A stretch of 64,000 nucleotides of DNA from Serinus canaria (GCF_022539315.1 NC_066319.1:25878093-25942092); one strand, 5' to 3'. Numbered from the stretch's first letter, positions 28,101 to 37,500 are shown. Program-made: numbers and translations. The notes: generated by a model not told the origin, from the sequence alone.

Positions 28101-30239
28101 CTGAGCAACTTGGTCCACTTGAAGGTGTCTCTGCTCATTGCAGGAATTTTGTACAAGGTGACCTTTGAAGGTGCTTTCCAACCCAAACCATTCTATGTTC
28201 TCTGAAAATTATAAACATAAGAAGAATAAAATGATTCAAGCAATAAATTTAGGGGCATTTCCCTTGTAACATTCAAGCTGCTGCCATCATTTTATCCACT
28301 GAGCTTTCTCCCCTTTTGGAAAAACAAAGCCCTTAGAACTCTTTGGTTCTAAATCCTCTTGTTCTTAATACCTTGAAATCACCTTGGTCTGTCCCAGTAC
28401 CGTCCTCTTTCCTTCTCTGCCATTCACCATCTCCCAAGGAACCAAGGCCTGAGTTTCCATCCTGAAGAAAGGAAGAAAGAAACAATAAATGATAATGTTA
28501 AAACAACAGCAGCAGCATTATCAGGATAGATAATTAATTTCTACTTGCAGCAATTTATGATGAAACCTCGATTAGAAGGGCTGTTGGTTACACCCAGCTG
28601 TGTTACCGCACTCAGATTATGAACCAACCACCGCATGGGTTGGTGCACACTGGCACAACATCCATGCCAGGGGTGCCCTTTCAATGAGAAAATGAAGGCA
28701 GAGCATCACAGCTGTAAGGTACCTAGAAGGTATCTCTATCCAGTAAAAAAGGTTTTGCTTTTTGTTTTGAATGTGATCTTTTGGCAGCCTGCTCTTACCA
28801 ATATTAAACCTCAGTTTAAAATACCCCAGAATACCTTCTGTGATTTTGAATGCAGAATGTGAAACACTGCATTTGCAATATTTTAAATCTAATGTTTCAG
28901 TCTTTTTCAGGAAAGAGAAGTTCCAAAATGCTTCTAGAGTGTAGGGTGCCCCCTTTTGAAGCACTTCATACAGCACCATTAAAAGACACTTTCTACAAAA
29001 AATGTTGAAGACATTCTGCCTCTATGTCCAAAGCTCATCCTGAAGTGATGTGCCTTCATCCAGTCAGGGAGCCCATAGAACAATGCATAATGTACTACAT
29101 TTAAAACTAAATGCAAATCCTGAAACAACACAGAGAATGCAAAACAAAATGAAAGAATTCAGAACAAAAAAGGGAATGTGCAACTGAAATTCAATTCTCT
29201 ATTCCTGGTCACTATCCTGTCCTTATCCCATTTTCAAAACAAAAGGTATGGGTTTGACACATTATTAGGCATGTCAAAATCTTTATATTTATACAAAAAT
29301 AAGAAATTTTTAATAAAAGTAGCATTTAATCACAGAAGAAAAAAGCTGACAATTCAGTCCCCTGAAGAAAGTTTCTCCCCGTGTTCATTTTTTCCCCCTT
29401 TCTTATCTGTTTCTGTCCCTATACTACTCTGACTTCTCTCATTTTGTCTAGAAAGATGAGATCTTTGGCTCCAGTGGATTCAGAAGGAGTTTTTCCACTG
29501 ACAGCCTTGAAGAGAAAATTTCTCTTTAAACTCCTTCAGGCAGAGGAACTGCTGTATAGTCCCCTCAGACAGCAAATTTGCACACTAGCTTGAATACAAA
29601 CACACTCACAAAGCAGGATTTTGTTCTCTATCAAATGCAGAGGACGTTAAGTGAAACTTTAAAGTTGTTTTCTTACCCCTAGTGCATTTGATGGTATCAT
29701 GGTCTTCCCTTTCATGTAAAAGAGTTCTTCTGGCAACTCCATGGGCTGCAATTCTTGAGACATATTTGCAGAATATACTTCTGGCTCCTCCATGGGCAGG
29801 AATCCTTTAGACATGTTTTCAGGATATAGTCCTGGCTCCTCCAGGGGCTGGAAGCCTTTAAATGTGTTTTCAGGATATAGTCCTGGCTCCTCCATGGTCA
29901 AGAATCCTTTAGACATGTTTTCAGGATACAGTCCTGGCTCCTCCATGGTCAAGAATCCTTTAGACATGTTGTCAGGATACAGTCCTGGCTCCTCCATGGG
30001 CAGGGACCCTTTAGACATGTTTTCAGGATCTACTCCTGGCACCTCCACGGGCAGCAATTCCAGAGATATATTTTCAGGCTCTACTCCTGGCACCTCCGTG
30101 GGCAGCGGCTCTAGAGACATGTTTTCAGGATTTACTCCTGGCACCTCTGTGGGCAGTGGTTCTAGAGACATGTTTTCAGTATCTGCTCCTGGTACCTCCA
30201 CTGGCAGCACTTCCCAAGACATGTTTGCAGGATGTACTC
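258..30239 (-). CDS. PLA2G4F: Gene A: cytosolic phospholipase A2, PLA2G4F/E-like (19 exons, both ends incomplete)
   Basis: Group IV phospholipases A2 hydrolyse the sn-2 acyl chain of membrane phospholipids; some members act as acyltransferases. A calcium-binding C2 domain docks them on membranes. Seen here: a repeat-rich N-terminal exon, a C2 domain over three exons, then the catalytic alpha/beta domain with the GGG oxyanion loop, the GLSGT nucleophile elbow and the IDAG catalytic aspartate. About 918 codons are placed; the C-terminal ~68 codons (by comparison with gene B) are missing, left of base 1. All junctions keep frame and there are no internal stops. The subfamily call rests on exons resembling PLA2G4F as I remember it (KMG...DLWGL..EYLL; LRTR..TP.GP; CYLQGMW), while the C2 start and part of the lid read more like PLA2G4E. 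Gene B lies upstream on the same strand. The start codon was not found. Confidence 0.85.
1203..1229. repeat. Hairpin with 10-bp stem
   Basis: CTTTATCTCC and GGAGATAAAG flank a 7-base loop (ACAAAAT) in a gene A intron. Confidence 0.85.
1677..1843 (-). CDS. PLA2G4F: Gene A exon: catalytic aspartate
   Basis: 167 nt. It encodes [33 protein letters not shown] and [10 protein letters not shown]. The Asp of IDAG is the second member of the Ser-Asp dyad; R.VD[VL]I..[LF].[YF] follows, as in every family member. Confidence 0.95.
2620..2811 (-). CDS. PLA2G4F: Gene A exon: lid and FLKGYQLH helix
   Basis: 192 nt. It encodes [20 protein letters not shown], then [20 protein letters not shown] and CRWK. 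LRTR..TP.GP reads most like PLA2G4F, and NF.[KR]G..LH..Y is general to the family. Equal in length to gene B's exon at 40128-40319. Confidence 0.93.
3995..4102 (-). CDS. PLA2G4F: Gene A exon: lid region ([15 protein letters not shown])
   Basis: 108 nt, acceptor CCTTTTACAG, donor GTGAGA. It encodes [15 protein letters not shown] and [18 protein letters not shown][LM]WS..F[SA].NL starts the lid side of the active site. A 16-bp tandem repeat lies 22 bp upstream of the acceptor. Confidence 0.92.
4125..4188. repeat. 16-bp tandem repeat, four units
   Basis: Units of CAAGGACATATTTTAA (two exact) and two diverged copies (CAAGAAAACATTTTAA, CAAGAAAATATGTTAA). It lies in a gene A intron, ending 22 bp before the acceptor of the exon at 3995-4102. 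Confidence 0.9.
5063..5200 (-). CDS. PLA2G4F: Gene A exon: EFTPYEVG ... FGSEFFMGR
   Basis: 138 nt. It encodes [37 protein letters not shown] and RICYLQG, one of the most conserved catalytic-domain blocks of group IV PLA2. The donor is GTGATG. Confidence 0.95.
6255..6369 (-). CDS. PLA2G4F: Gene A exon: [16 protein letters not shown]
   Basis: 115 nt. It encodes [20 protein letters not shown] and [10 protein letters not shown], the invariant cPLA2 block LS.Q..AL..GQNP.P[IL]Y. Ends in phase 1 at donor GTAAGG. Confidence 0.95.
6770..6992 (-). CDS. PLA2G4F: Gene A exon: catalytic domain after the nucleophile
   Basis: 223 nt. It encodes [20 protein letters not shown], a helix with [15 protein letters not shown], and [17 protein letters not shown]. 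These match [W]..LY.D..WS.KDL and DLWGL. Same length as gene B's exon at 46337-46559. IDLWGL..EYLL is the main reason for the PLA2G4F leaning. Confidence 0.95.
7210..7237. repeat. Poly-T tract, 28 bases
   Basis: Homopolymer in a gene A intron. No retrotransposed body was recognised beside it. Confidence 0.95.
7698..7834 (-). CDS. PLA2G4F: Gene A exon: oxyanion loop and catalytic serine
   Basis: 137 nt. It encodes [18 protein letters not shown], then [13 protein letters not shown] forms the oxyanion hole and the Ser of GLSGT is the nucleophile. Where most paralogs, gene B included, have GGG.R, this copy has GGGLK, so the conserved arginine is lysine. The exon is otherwise intact and equal in length to gene B's. 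Confidence 0.95.
8656..8803 (-). CDS. PLA2G4F: Gene A exon: start of catalytic domain
   Basis: 148 nt. It encodes [20 protein letters not shown], then the basic helix [16 protein letters not shown][MV]R.[GE]F[DN]LC.EE..FL.[KR]RK is a PLA2G4B/D/E/F hallmark. It begins with a four-codon, cysteine-rich addition relative to gene B (CNCSCH). Confidence 0.9.
8804..10659. other. Gene A intron, no exon seen
   Basis: Mostly AT-rich, with a short GC-rich patch at about 9230-9420 that is open in several frames without family resemblance. CCTCTAGCGGTG near 9249 partly resembles a CTCF core. Confidence 0.5.
10660..10697 (-). CDS. PLA2G4F: Gene A micro-exon ([12 protein letters not shown])
   Basis: 38-nt exon, acceptor TTTCCAG, donor GTAAGA, ending in phase 2. 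It matches the L.[VM]K strand that opens the catalytic domain and has exactly the same length as gene B's exon at 49359-49396. Confidence 0.78.
11661..11747 (-). CDS. PLA2G4F: Gene A exon: linker with SLPMG motif
   Basis: 87 nt, phase 0, acceptor TTTTCCCAG, donor GTAAGC. It encodes [14 protein letters not shown], then [13 protein letters not shown]. Gene B's counterpart has DSLPFSEK at the same place. Confidence 0.75.
11864..12030 (-). CDS. PLA2G4F: Gene A exon: C2-catalytic linker
   Basis: 167 nt. It encodes [20 protein letters not shown] and, further on, EFHYIKY, matching KG[SAY][FY]E..Q and FHYIKY of the paralog. Ends with the basic run PKKRRYHP before a GTATGA donor. Confidence 0.82.
12428..12485 (-). 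CDS. PLA2G4F: Gene A exon: linker ([19 protein letters not shown])
   Basis: 58 nt, acceptor TTTCACAG, donor GTAAGG. [RC]REL.CLEV is the conserved start of the region between the C2 and catalytic domains. It is two codons shorter than gene B's exon at 51112-51175. Confidence 0.8.
13077..13126. repeat. (TG)n microsatellite
   Basis: About 25 uninterrupted TG units in a gene A intron, preceded by a short T-run. Confidence 0.97.
13339..13381 (-). CDS. PLA2G4F: Gene A micro-exon ([14 protein letters not shown])
   Basis: 43-nt exon, acceptor TTTCCCAG, donor GTATGT. The [TS]NGVLV ending is shared with gene B's 43-nt exon and with the PLA2G4 D/E/F group. Confidence 0.82.
13746..13930 (-). mobile_element. 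CR1 LINE fragment (3' region)
   Basis: On the plus strand it reads ATTCTGAGTTGCAAGGGACCC, then TTGAACTCTGTCAGGCTTGG-like sequence and CTTCCCTGGGGAGCCTGTT, the reverse complement of a CR1 3' end. An old, 5'-truncated copy in a gene A intron. Confidence 0.85.
14396..14552 (-). mobile_element. CR1 LINE fragment (3' end)
   Basis: It starts with ATCATAGAATAG and TTTGGGTTGGAAGGGATCTT, then CATGGGCAGGGATAACTTCC and CTTCCAGGGATG: the inverted 3' end of a bird CR1. It is a second element, separate from the one at 13746. Confidence 0.9.
14720..14738. repeat. Short palindrome, 9-bp arms
   Basis: AATGATTAT and ATAATCATT with one base between, in AT-rich intron 41 bp below the acceptor-proximal end of gene A's 41-nt exon. 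It may be a chance feature of the AT-rich context. Confidence 0.8.
14779..14819 (-). CDS. PLA2G4F: Gene A micro-exon ([13 protein letters not shown])
   Basis: 41-nt exon flanked by TTTCAG and GTAAGT. The residues EELEVEF match the strand after the C2 domain in this subfamily. It is found only by homology and phase and has an exact-length partner in gene B. Confidence 0.82.
15866..15997 (-). CDS. PLA2G4F: Gene A exon: C2 domain, calcium loop 3
   Basis: 132 nt, phase 0 to 0, donor GTGAGA. It encodes [20 protein letters not shown] and the last C2 strands. The acidic run DED..PDD is calcium-binding loop 3. Same length as gene B's exon at 52624-52755. Confidence 0.92.
16474..16610 (-). CDS. PLA2G4F: Gene A exon: C2 domain, loop 1 and middle strands
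   Basis: 137 nt. It encodes [14 protein letters not shown], then [20 protein letters not shown]. The Asp of SQAD is the usual calcium ligand of loop 1; NPVWNE is the conserved C2 signature. Same length and phase as the gene B exon at 56009-56145. Confidence 0.92.
16611..19725. other. Gene A intron within the C2 domain
   Basis: 3.1 kb of AT-rich intron splitting the C2 loop 1 codons. It holds A- and T-tracts (about 16862-16874 and 18251-18268) and a 15-bp tandem duplication of AATCAAGCAATCCTT near 18530-18562. No exon or recognised repeat family was seen. Confidence 0.5.
19726..19798 (-). CDS. PLA2G4F: Gene A exon: C2 domain, first strand
   Basis: 73 nt in phase 0 to 1. It encodes [20 protein letters not shown] and then RVDA, the first beta strand of a cPLA2 C2 domain leading into calcium-binding loop 1. 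The acceptor has a long pyrimidine tract (CTCCTCTCTAG) and the donor is GTAAGT. The T left at the end joins TA of the next exon to give Leu-Ser-Gln-Ala-Asp. Confidence 0.85.
19799..29676. other. Large intron of gene A (if the repeat exon belongs to it)
   Basis: 9.9 kb between the first C2 exon and the repeat exon. It contains one CR1 tail (about 28111-28198), A-runs near 23083 and 27730, and GC-richer patches at 24330-24480 and 25700-26180 that are open in several frames but match nothing I know. Confidence 0.45.
28111..28198 (+). mobile_element. CR1 LINE tail
   Basis: Very short 5'-truncated copy ending in GGTGCTTTCCAACCCAAACC and ATTCTATG, the CR1 terminus. Confidence 0.8.
29677..30239 (-). 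CDS. Gene A N-terminal exon made of ten 17-residue repeats
   Basis: An open frame of 187 codons runs between an acceptor (CTCCCACAG, bases 30249-30241 and the G at 30240) and a strong donor (GTAAGA at 29676-29671). The exon enters in phase 1 and leaves in phase 0, which fits the phase-0 start of the first C2 exon at 19798. It has no upstream in-frame ATG before the acceptor, so it is more likely internal than a first exon. The protein is ten 17-residue units of two kinds, e.g. [17 protein letters not shown] and [17 protein letters not shown], then a unique tail [20 protein letters not shown]. It is acidic, proline-rich and probably disordered. Caution: a 51-bp period keeps any open frame open, and the antisense strand is open too, so the open frame alone is weak evidence. 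Attachment to gene A is inferred from strand, position and phase. Confidence 0.55.
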
Positions 30240-30249
30240 CTGTGGGAGT
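29740..30249 (-). repeat. Coding minisatellite, ten 51-bp units
   Basis: Units begin at 29740, 29791, 29842, 29893, 29944, 29995, 30046, 30097, 30148 and 30199, with no indel between them. The five units at 29740-29994 mostly encode the EPGLYPEN...KGFL type, 29995-30045 is a hybrid, and the four at 30046-30249 encode the VPG..PEN.SLE.LP type. The array sits almost exactly inside the predicted exon. Confidence 0.95.
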
Positions 30250-30329
30250 CAATGAGGTGTTATTTTATAAAATTACCCCAGGCCCCACCCATCTCATCTC
30301 TCTAAGTCAAGGGCTCCCCTCCCACTGCA

Positions 30330-30960
30330 AGGCAGCACAGCTCCAAGAGTAGAGCGCTCCAGGGAAGGACCTTGCAGCACAAGCACCCCAGCCACAAGGA
30401 ATGTGGGACCTTCCTCTGGCTGGGAACTGTGCCTGCCCCACGGGTCCTGCACTGCTGCACCCTTTTCTGTGTGTGAAAGGTGCTGGCACTGAGACCTGCT
30501 CCTTCAAACCCACTTGTCCCCTGCCCTGAGCAGGGACAGCTCCTGTAGGGGGGAACTGGTCCCTGGAAAAGGCCTGTGCCTCTGAGTAACTGCAGGGACT
30601 CCCTGCCTGCTGGCACAGCCCTGTGCACTTTGGATGATGTGTCCCCGCAGGCAGGGGGACCTGAGCTCAGTGCCTGCTGAGGGGCAGGGCCTGGAGATGG
30701 CCATCCCCAGATCCCTGCATGGGCATGCAGCTCCCAGCTCCTCCTGGGCTGCTCCCGTTCCCGCTTCCCAGGGGAGAGAGACCGTGGTGTGGGTGCAGGG
30801 CTGGGGCTTCATTCTGCAGGGGTGAGCTGTAAGTAGAGGAGGTGATTGGCAGGCTGGAGCAGCAGCACTGGGGTGTGAATGGCCAGCAGGGGAGAAGGAC
30901 ACTTCCAGGGGGTAGCAGAGGTCTTGAAGTCAATGCCTGTGGCTCCAGGCATGACCCAGG
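30330..30960. promoter_or_regulatory. GC-rich block, candidate promoter/first-exon region of gene A
   Basis: About 630 bp, clearly richer in G and C than its surroundings, placed directly upstream (in the minus sense) of the repeat exon. It is open in several frames, which GC-rich sequence often is. No TATA box or ATG-plus-donor exon could be chosen, so this is inference from position and composition. Confidence 0.3.
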
Positions 30961-31458
30961 ACCACTGCTGCACCCAGCAGTACCTTAAATATTGCAAAAA
31001 AGGCACAAGGAAATATGTAAGAGCTGTGCAAAGCAGGTAAGGGTTATGCTTTTATACATTTTCTAGAGAAAGGCAGTTGCACTTTAAATGACAACTGTGG
31101 GAAACTCATCCCAAGATGAATGGAATACAGCATCCGGTGGTTAAGTTTTTTCACTTTTATTTTACAGAGATTTGTTCAACCGAAGAACATGAACAAAAGA
31201 GCAGCTGAACATCTCCAGGCTTACCCAATGGAAATTACCATCTTCAACACAGAAAAACAAATGAATAACAAACTAGAAGCTCCAGTAACAGTAGGCTTTG
31301 TCATAGCATCTGCATTCCCAGCATGAAAAGTAGCTCTGCCCACACTGGAAGTACAAGAGCATCTTTTGGCCTCAGGCCACAGACACTCGGAGCTGCATCC
31401 TGGAGAACTCCTTTTGCAGCTTAATTTAGAGAACAGTCATTCAGAGGGGGGAAGAGGG

Positions 31459-31550
31459 GGGGATGTTTGTTGGTTTTGGTTTTGTTTGGTTTGGGGTTTT
31501 TGTTGTTCTTGTTTTGGGTTTTTGTTTGGTTTTGTTTTTGGGTTTTTTTC
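31459..31550. repeat. G/T-rich low-complexity run
   Basis: Irregular TTTGGTTTTG-type sequence with many short G runs, following a G-rich patch (GGGGGGAAGAGGGGGGG) at 31446-31462. Confidence 0.8.
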
Positions 31551-34500
31551 TTTAAATCTAGTCAGAAAAGAAGACCTGGTTGACCTTGGAAAACCTGCCA
31601 TGGGATACTAAAAATACCAAGATACTTCTCATTAGAGCAAAACAACTTTCACAAGGCCGGTTAGTTCAGACAACCATTAGCATAACTGAGCATAAGTGAT
31701 AGAAATCCCTCTAAAGTTGGTGAACCTTAAGAAAGCTGAGATTCTCTGTCCTCAAGGAAGCCTGTGGAGATGAAAGATGGATTCTATGTACAGACTTCCA
31801 TGTGTGCAGAGTGAATTCCCCATCACAGGCACACTTGGCTATCTATAATGATCTGGACGGCCTTCAGCTAAATCAAGGTACTCTGCTCCCATCTGAGTCA
31901 CTCCACGGGGAGCAACAGAAAGAAAGAAAACTGCAAGGTTCTCATTAGCAACTGAACTAGTGCCATCTCATTTAAAATCTGAACATACAAAGCTGGATGG
32001 TTTTCAATTTGGAGAATGAAAAGCAGATGCTCCAAGTGGAAATATTTCATGTCTTTACATTGCATATTTCAGTAATTTAAGGACAGATGAAGGAAAATAA
32101 CCCACCTGTTTCCAGGATCTAAATGTAGTTGCCCTGGCAGCAAATTGCACACTCCTCCTTTAGCATAGTGATATCACAGTCTTATCTGTTTATCATACAA
32201 TGTGCCAAAACCAGCAGAACCTTGCACTTCCTCCACTGCTTTGGTTTCTTACTCACGCTGCAAGGCACTTTGCAGAAGCATCACTCACTTGGCAAAGGAA
32301 CCTGTATTACATCTGACTGCAGAGACAAGCTGTGGAGAAATGCATCCAATTGGACTCGACCAAAACCACAGACAGCCAGTGTCCTCCTAAATGCCTTGCA
32401 ACAATACATGCTTGCCTTGCCTCGTGCAGGCCAGGCAAAAGGAGCCTGAGATTATTCTAACAAGGTAGAAGCACAACCAGGACTGGCTGTGACCACCTCA
32501 CTACTCTCAGACATACAAATACTTCTATACCAAAAAAACCAGCACTGGAGAGCAGGGTCAGATGGGAGTTCTGGCTCAGCTACATGCTCTTCCTGCAGGA
32601 GAGGAGTGGTGTCTTAGGCCATCACTTGTGCAGTTAGGGAAGGAAGGAGATTTGGAGCAGAAGAGAAAACTCACGGGAGACAGGGACATTACTGCTGTTT
32701 GTTATCTTACCCCTGCAATAGCTAAAGATGAGTCTTCTGGGAAATAAATTTTAAACTAAAAAGTTTAAAAGTGCTAGAATGTATTCTTGTTAAGCTCATA
32801 ACTGAGAAAAATGTGGCACCTTGTATCCACTGTTGAGATGCATCAGCATTTGTATGCATCTAGCATGTATGTAGAACAAACCACTGATACTGAGAGGTAT
32901 TCCTTTCCCAGTGAATGACTTTGTACATCATTGCATTCACAGTTAAACACCTGTATGCTTTTCTTTCATGTTACAGTTACTGATGCACTGGATAAAGCCC
33001 AAAACTTACCACACCAGTCTTTGAGGTGCCTAATTGAAGTGTAAACTTATACTCTATTTTATCTATCTCGGATTTTATGTATGTTACAAATGCACAGTCC
33101 TCAGTGGTTACCTGTAAAGTGAGAAAGTCTCTGTGCCTGGAATTCTCTCACTTTGGGATGTTTTTCTGTACTTGGAAAAAGTTTCCCAATACTTCAGTTC
33201 TATAAGAGCAGTTCCCAAAGGTTTTGAATCACTGTCCATTCTCCACATTTCTGCAGGCTACAAGCAAGTTCATCATATCCCCATGAGCTGAAAACCAGCA
33301 CAAGTGCAATATGACCAGCACAGTTCTTCCTCCCTGTGCCCAAACCCAGCAGTGGGTTACCGGCCATCAGCTCCTGCACCAGCAGAGATCATGGATGGGA
33401 GATCATGAGTGACTAGAAAAGGTGTTTGTTAAACTTCTGTGAAGGATTTTCTGAATTATTTTCTGTATGTGCAACCAAAACATTTAATTTTCAACAAATT
33501 CTAGGCTATCATATAATCTGTTAAATGTCAAAACCAAGTTATAGTCTATATTTACAAAGTAGATATTAAGCTAAGAGAAATGTAGCTCAAGGAGGAATTT
33601 GGAGCATGAGTTGCTTTAAAAACTGGCTGTCATCCAGCTGAATAGCAGAAATTGCAAAATTGAAGAAGCAACTTGCTCAAGATTTAAAAGTACATATTAA
33701 TAGATGTAGAAACTTGCAGCTCCTTATCTGATGGTTATCAGTCTCTAAGGATGCTCCATTTCCTCAGCAGAAGAAAAGAAATGGGAAGGGAGCGAACTAA
33801 TAAACAGATTATCAGCTGGGAGAGAGAAGGCTGCAATAAGCAGTAGTTGGCAGGAAAAGTTAGACTGTTAGGGGCCAAGGAACCATCTTTTCCCAGTGTT
33901 TAAGGGCAGAGAAAAAGAAGAGAGAGCTGGGGGCTAGGAAGTACTAATGGTGTGCATATCAGGTAAGCCCAGATGGTCAGAACCATGGTCAGAACCTCAG
34001 CAGTAAGATGAGGTGCCATGAAATTTTCTAGATTAGAAATTTTTAGTTGCTTTTTTTAAAGGACCAGCCTATTGAGACTGCTCTGAAAAAAATAGAAGAG
34101 TGACATACCTTTATCTCTGTTTTAAATGCTTGTGTCTATCACCTTCTAGTTCCTGATTTTCTCTTTCTTTTCCTCTTTCCATTCCCTGCCATATTTTCTT
34201 TCTTATTGACTTTTTGGATTGCATAGTATCTATTTTCTTTCTTTTTCCATGTCAATACCTCATAGCTAAAACGTCATTTTTTCACTTTTTCTCAGTTATT
34301 ATAATTTGGTTTTTCTTCTATCCTTTCTCCCTCCTCACGTTTTTTTACCATCTTAATCTTACTTAATTATTCTTGATCTTTCCCCTTTGTCTTATATCTC
34401 CTCTGTACAGTAATTGTTTCTCCAGAAGCTTCAGGTTTGAATGATGGAGGTTTGGTCGTATTTGGAAGCATGAATAATACAAGCACTAGGGCAGCTGAGG

Positions 34501-37500
34501 TCAGGCTGTGACATCTGGATGAGAATTTCAGCTGCATGGAGAAAAGGAGATGAACAATAGTGGGTTGGAGGGAGTGCAAAGACCTCAGGACTTTAGGAGA
34601 AAAAAACCCAAGACAGGACAAGATGTCACATCACAGAGTTTTGATATCATGAGCTGGAGGTGTGGGAGGAGTGCTGGAGAAGTGAAGACTGAAGGAGCTG
34701 GGCTTCAGTGGGCACCCTACAAGGGAGAGATTTCCAGGAGGAATTCAAAGGGACAAAGCTTCAATAGCATGAATGACACAGAACTCTCAGCCATTGTAAC
34801 TGCTGACCAGCACACCATCACCAGGGCATGAGGAAATAAGGTCCTGATGGGCTCCTCTGCAGTGTTATCACTCTAGTAAGACAGTGGGATATTGCACATA
34901 CACAGCAGAGCTTTACCTGTGAGCAGGTTTTGGCACAGGGTTTCTAAAACGGGAGTCCTGCTCTACCACCCACATTCTCCTATATCTGCTGTGGCAAACA
35001 CATTTCCCATCACTCACGTGGTACAACCTGTAGTCTCATGAATGACTAGTTCACTTCACTCAGAATGTTTGCAATAGTCTCTTGTTTGATCACTCCTTGC
35101 ACTACAGAACAGCACAAAATGCTGCTGCCAACCATCCCATTAGCTCCTATTTTTTCAGTGGGACTGATCCAGTAGGACTGCCCAAGTTCTCACCTGCCTT
35201 GTGAGGAGTTGAAGAATCCCATTGCTGCTTTCCTTAGGTTCCTGTGGTCTGAGTCACCTCACTGAGCTGCCCAGTTCTTCATGCACCTTTGTGATAATCA
35301 AAAGGGCTGGGGCACAGCTGCAATTGCATGCTAATCCCTTCACTTACTATAGATAATGAATAGGTAAGAATGAAAAGACAGACACAGAAAAGATTCAAAA
35401 CATATTAATTAAAACTAAGGAGGTCATCATGTTATTGTTTGTAGCTCCTACTACCACATGAACCAAGAGCTCTATCTCTTAAAAGATTTAGGAAAAATCA
35501 AGTTAACTGCTTGCTGGTATTAACACCATGACACAGCATGAGCCTAGATTTTTGCAGTGCTTCTCTCCCCTCTACCTCAAAGGGATAATTCCATGAAGTC
35601 ACTCCTCTTTCCTGTAAAAAGGGACACTCCCAACCTGTAAAACCAAAAAGCGTTTTAAATGCCCACATCTGCAGCTGTTACCTGCATTCCTGTAATGCTT
35701 CAGTACAGCCCAGAGTCAGAGCATAGGAAACATACCCCATTAAATGCTGAACCAGAACAAAACAATGCCAGCAGACAAAGCCACACAAAACTTCCCTGCT
35801 GGCTGGCAAGGACAAATGACAAGGATCTTCTGCAGGTGTTCTCCTGGGAGGTGGAGCAAACACCCTGGCAGGTGCAGCAGAGAACACCTCAGTGGCACAC
35901 TGAGAGTAAATGGGGTTTACTCTCAGTAAACACTTTTAAACCAGCAAACAAGAAAACATTAGGGGAAGCAAAGGGTTATAGTTAAAGGCAGGAAGGGGAA
36001 GAGAGAAGCAGGCTTCTTGAAATTTGGTGCCATCAAAGACTTGGGTGGCAGGGGTAGGAACTCCATTTGCAGCTCTTGAAAGTGCTTGAAACCTCAGCTG
36101 TAAGATGAGCAGTTGGGAGAAGTAGCAAACACATGTGTCACACCAAATGGGCTTGTCATAATGATAACCAGGGGAGCTTGGGAGGGAAGTGGAGCTGGGG
36201 CAGAGGAGAGGCAATGCCGAGAGGGACCAGGTGACTCAGCAACAGAGATCACAAAGAGGGGAGCCCTTGATGAGCACCAACAAGTAAACAGCCATTTCAG
36301 CACACCGGAGGTTTGAACCCAGCTGCAATTGAATGAAGGTGTGAGGGCCTGGAAAAGCAGCTGGGGTAAGGACACAGCACCCCTAAGGGGGCTGAGGTCA
36401 TCAGAGGTGAGCATGGGAGACTAAAGACAGCAAAAGATAAGAGGAAGGCAAGGCATAAAGGAATGATTGAAGGAAGAGAGAGACTGATCATGATAGCAAG
36501 AAGGAAGATAATTTTTCAGCCTTTTATAAGTTTGTATTTAATTTTGAATTAAAAATTATTTTCTATTTTTGCTATGATACATTATTCATAGCTCTGTGTT
36601 TGCCACTACATATTACTTCAGCACAGACAAGCTGCTGCATTTTATTTAAATTTTAAATAATTAAGGGCAACCAATACTGACTGAAGCATTATATCTTTTT
36701 ATTTTAGATTGGTATCTTTGTTGTAATGAAAAAGGTTTACATTGTACTTGTCTTATTAAAATTCTTCCTAAAGCAATTATTTTGGTCTTCATCTGAAAAA
36801 TAAGCAGTTTCAACAAATTACCTTGTGCAATTTATAGTAGTTGCTTTTAGACAGGCAGGGACTGACAAAGTCGTGTGATTACCCATGAATTACCCATGGA
36901 TATCAGTGTAAAGTACTTAGCTTGCATTCTGACCACAAAACCTGTCTCTCAGTTTTTGATGTTTTAATTCTCACAGCATCCCATTTTATAATAGCAAGAA
37001 ATACTGTGAAAACTGCTGAAATTAACAGGATGTGGATACAAGCTGTATCATCTAAATACCATGAAAAGTCAGTGAAAAGAGCCATGGATTAGATAGTTAT
37101 ACCTGCACTGGAAGAGCTGATCCTAACTCACATTATGGCTTGAAACAGTACTTTCCAAGAGATTTTAAAAAGCAAGGTTCTGCTGGTGTAATGAAACTTT
37201 TAAATTCAAAAGTATAGAAAATGTGTCTTTTTCACGTGAAGTCCCAGATTATCTATTATGTTTAGCTTGGCATCTTATTTCTAGCAAAAATTCTAGCTGA
37301 CATTATAGGAAAATACAGTTTTCATGTTCTTTGAAATTGTCCACATTTATCATGCATTTTTCTGTTGTGCTAGATTTGGAATAAATTAAATATCCGTAGC
37401 TCATTTGTCTTCACTTCACATACAATTTCTATTAGTATAATAAATTTTGAACGAATTTGTGCTGCTGTCCCAGATTCATGCATTTCAAAAACTTTTTCAA

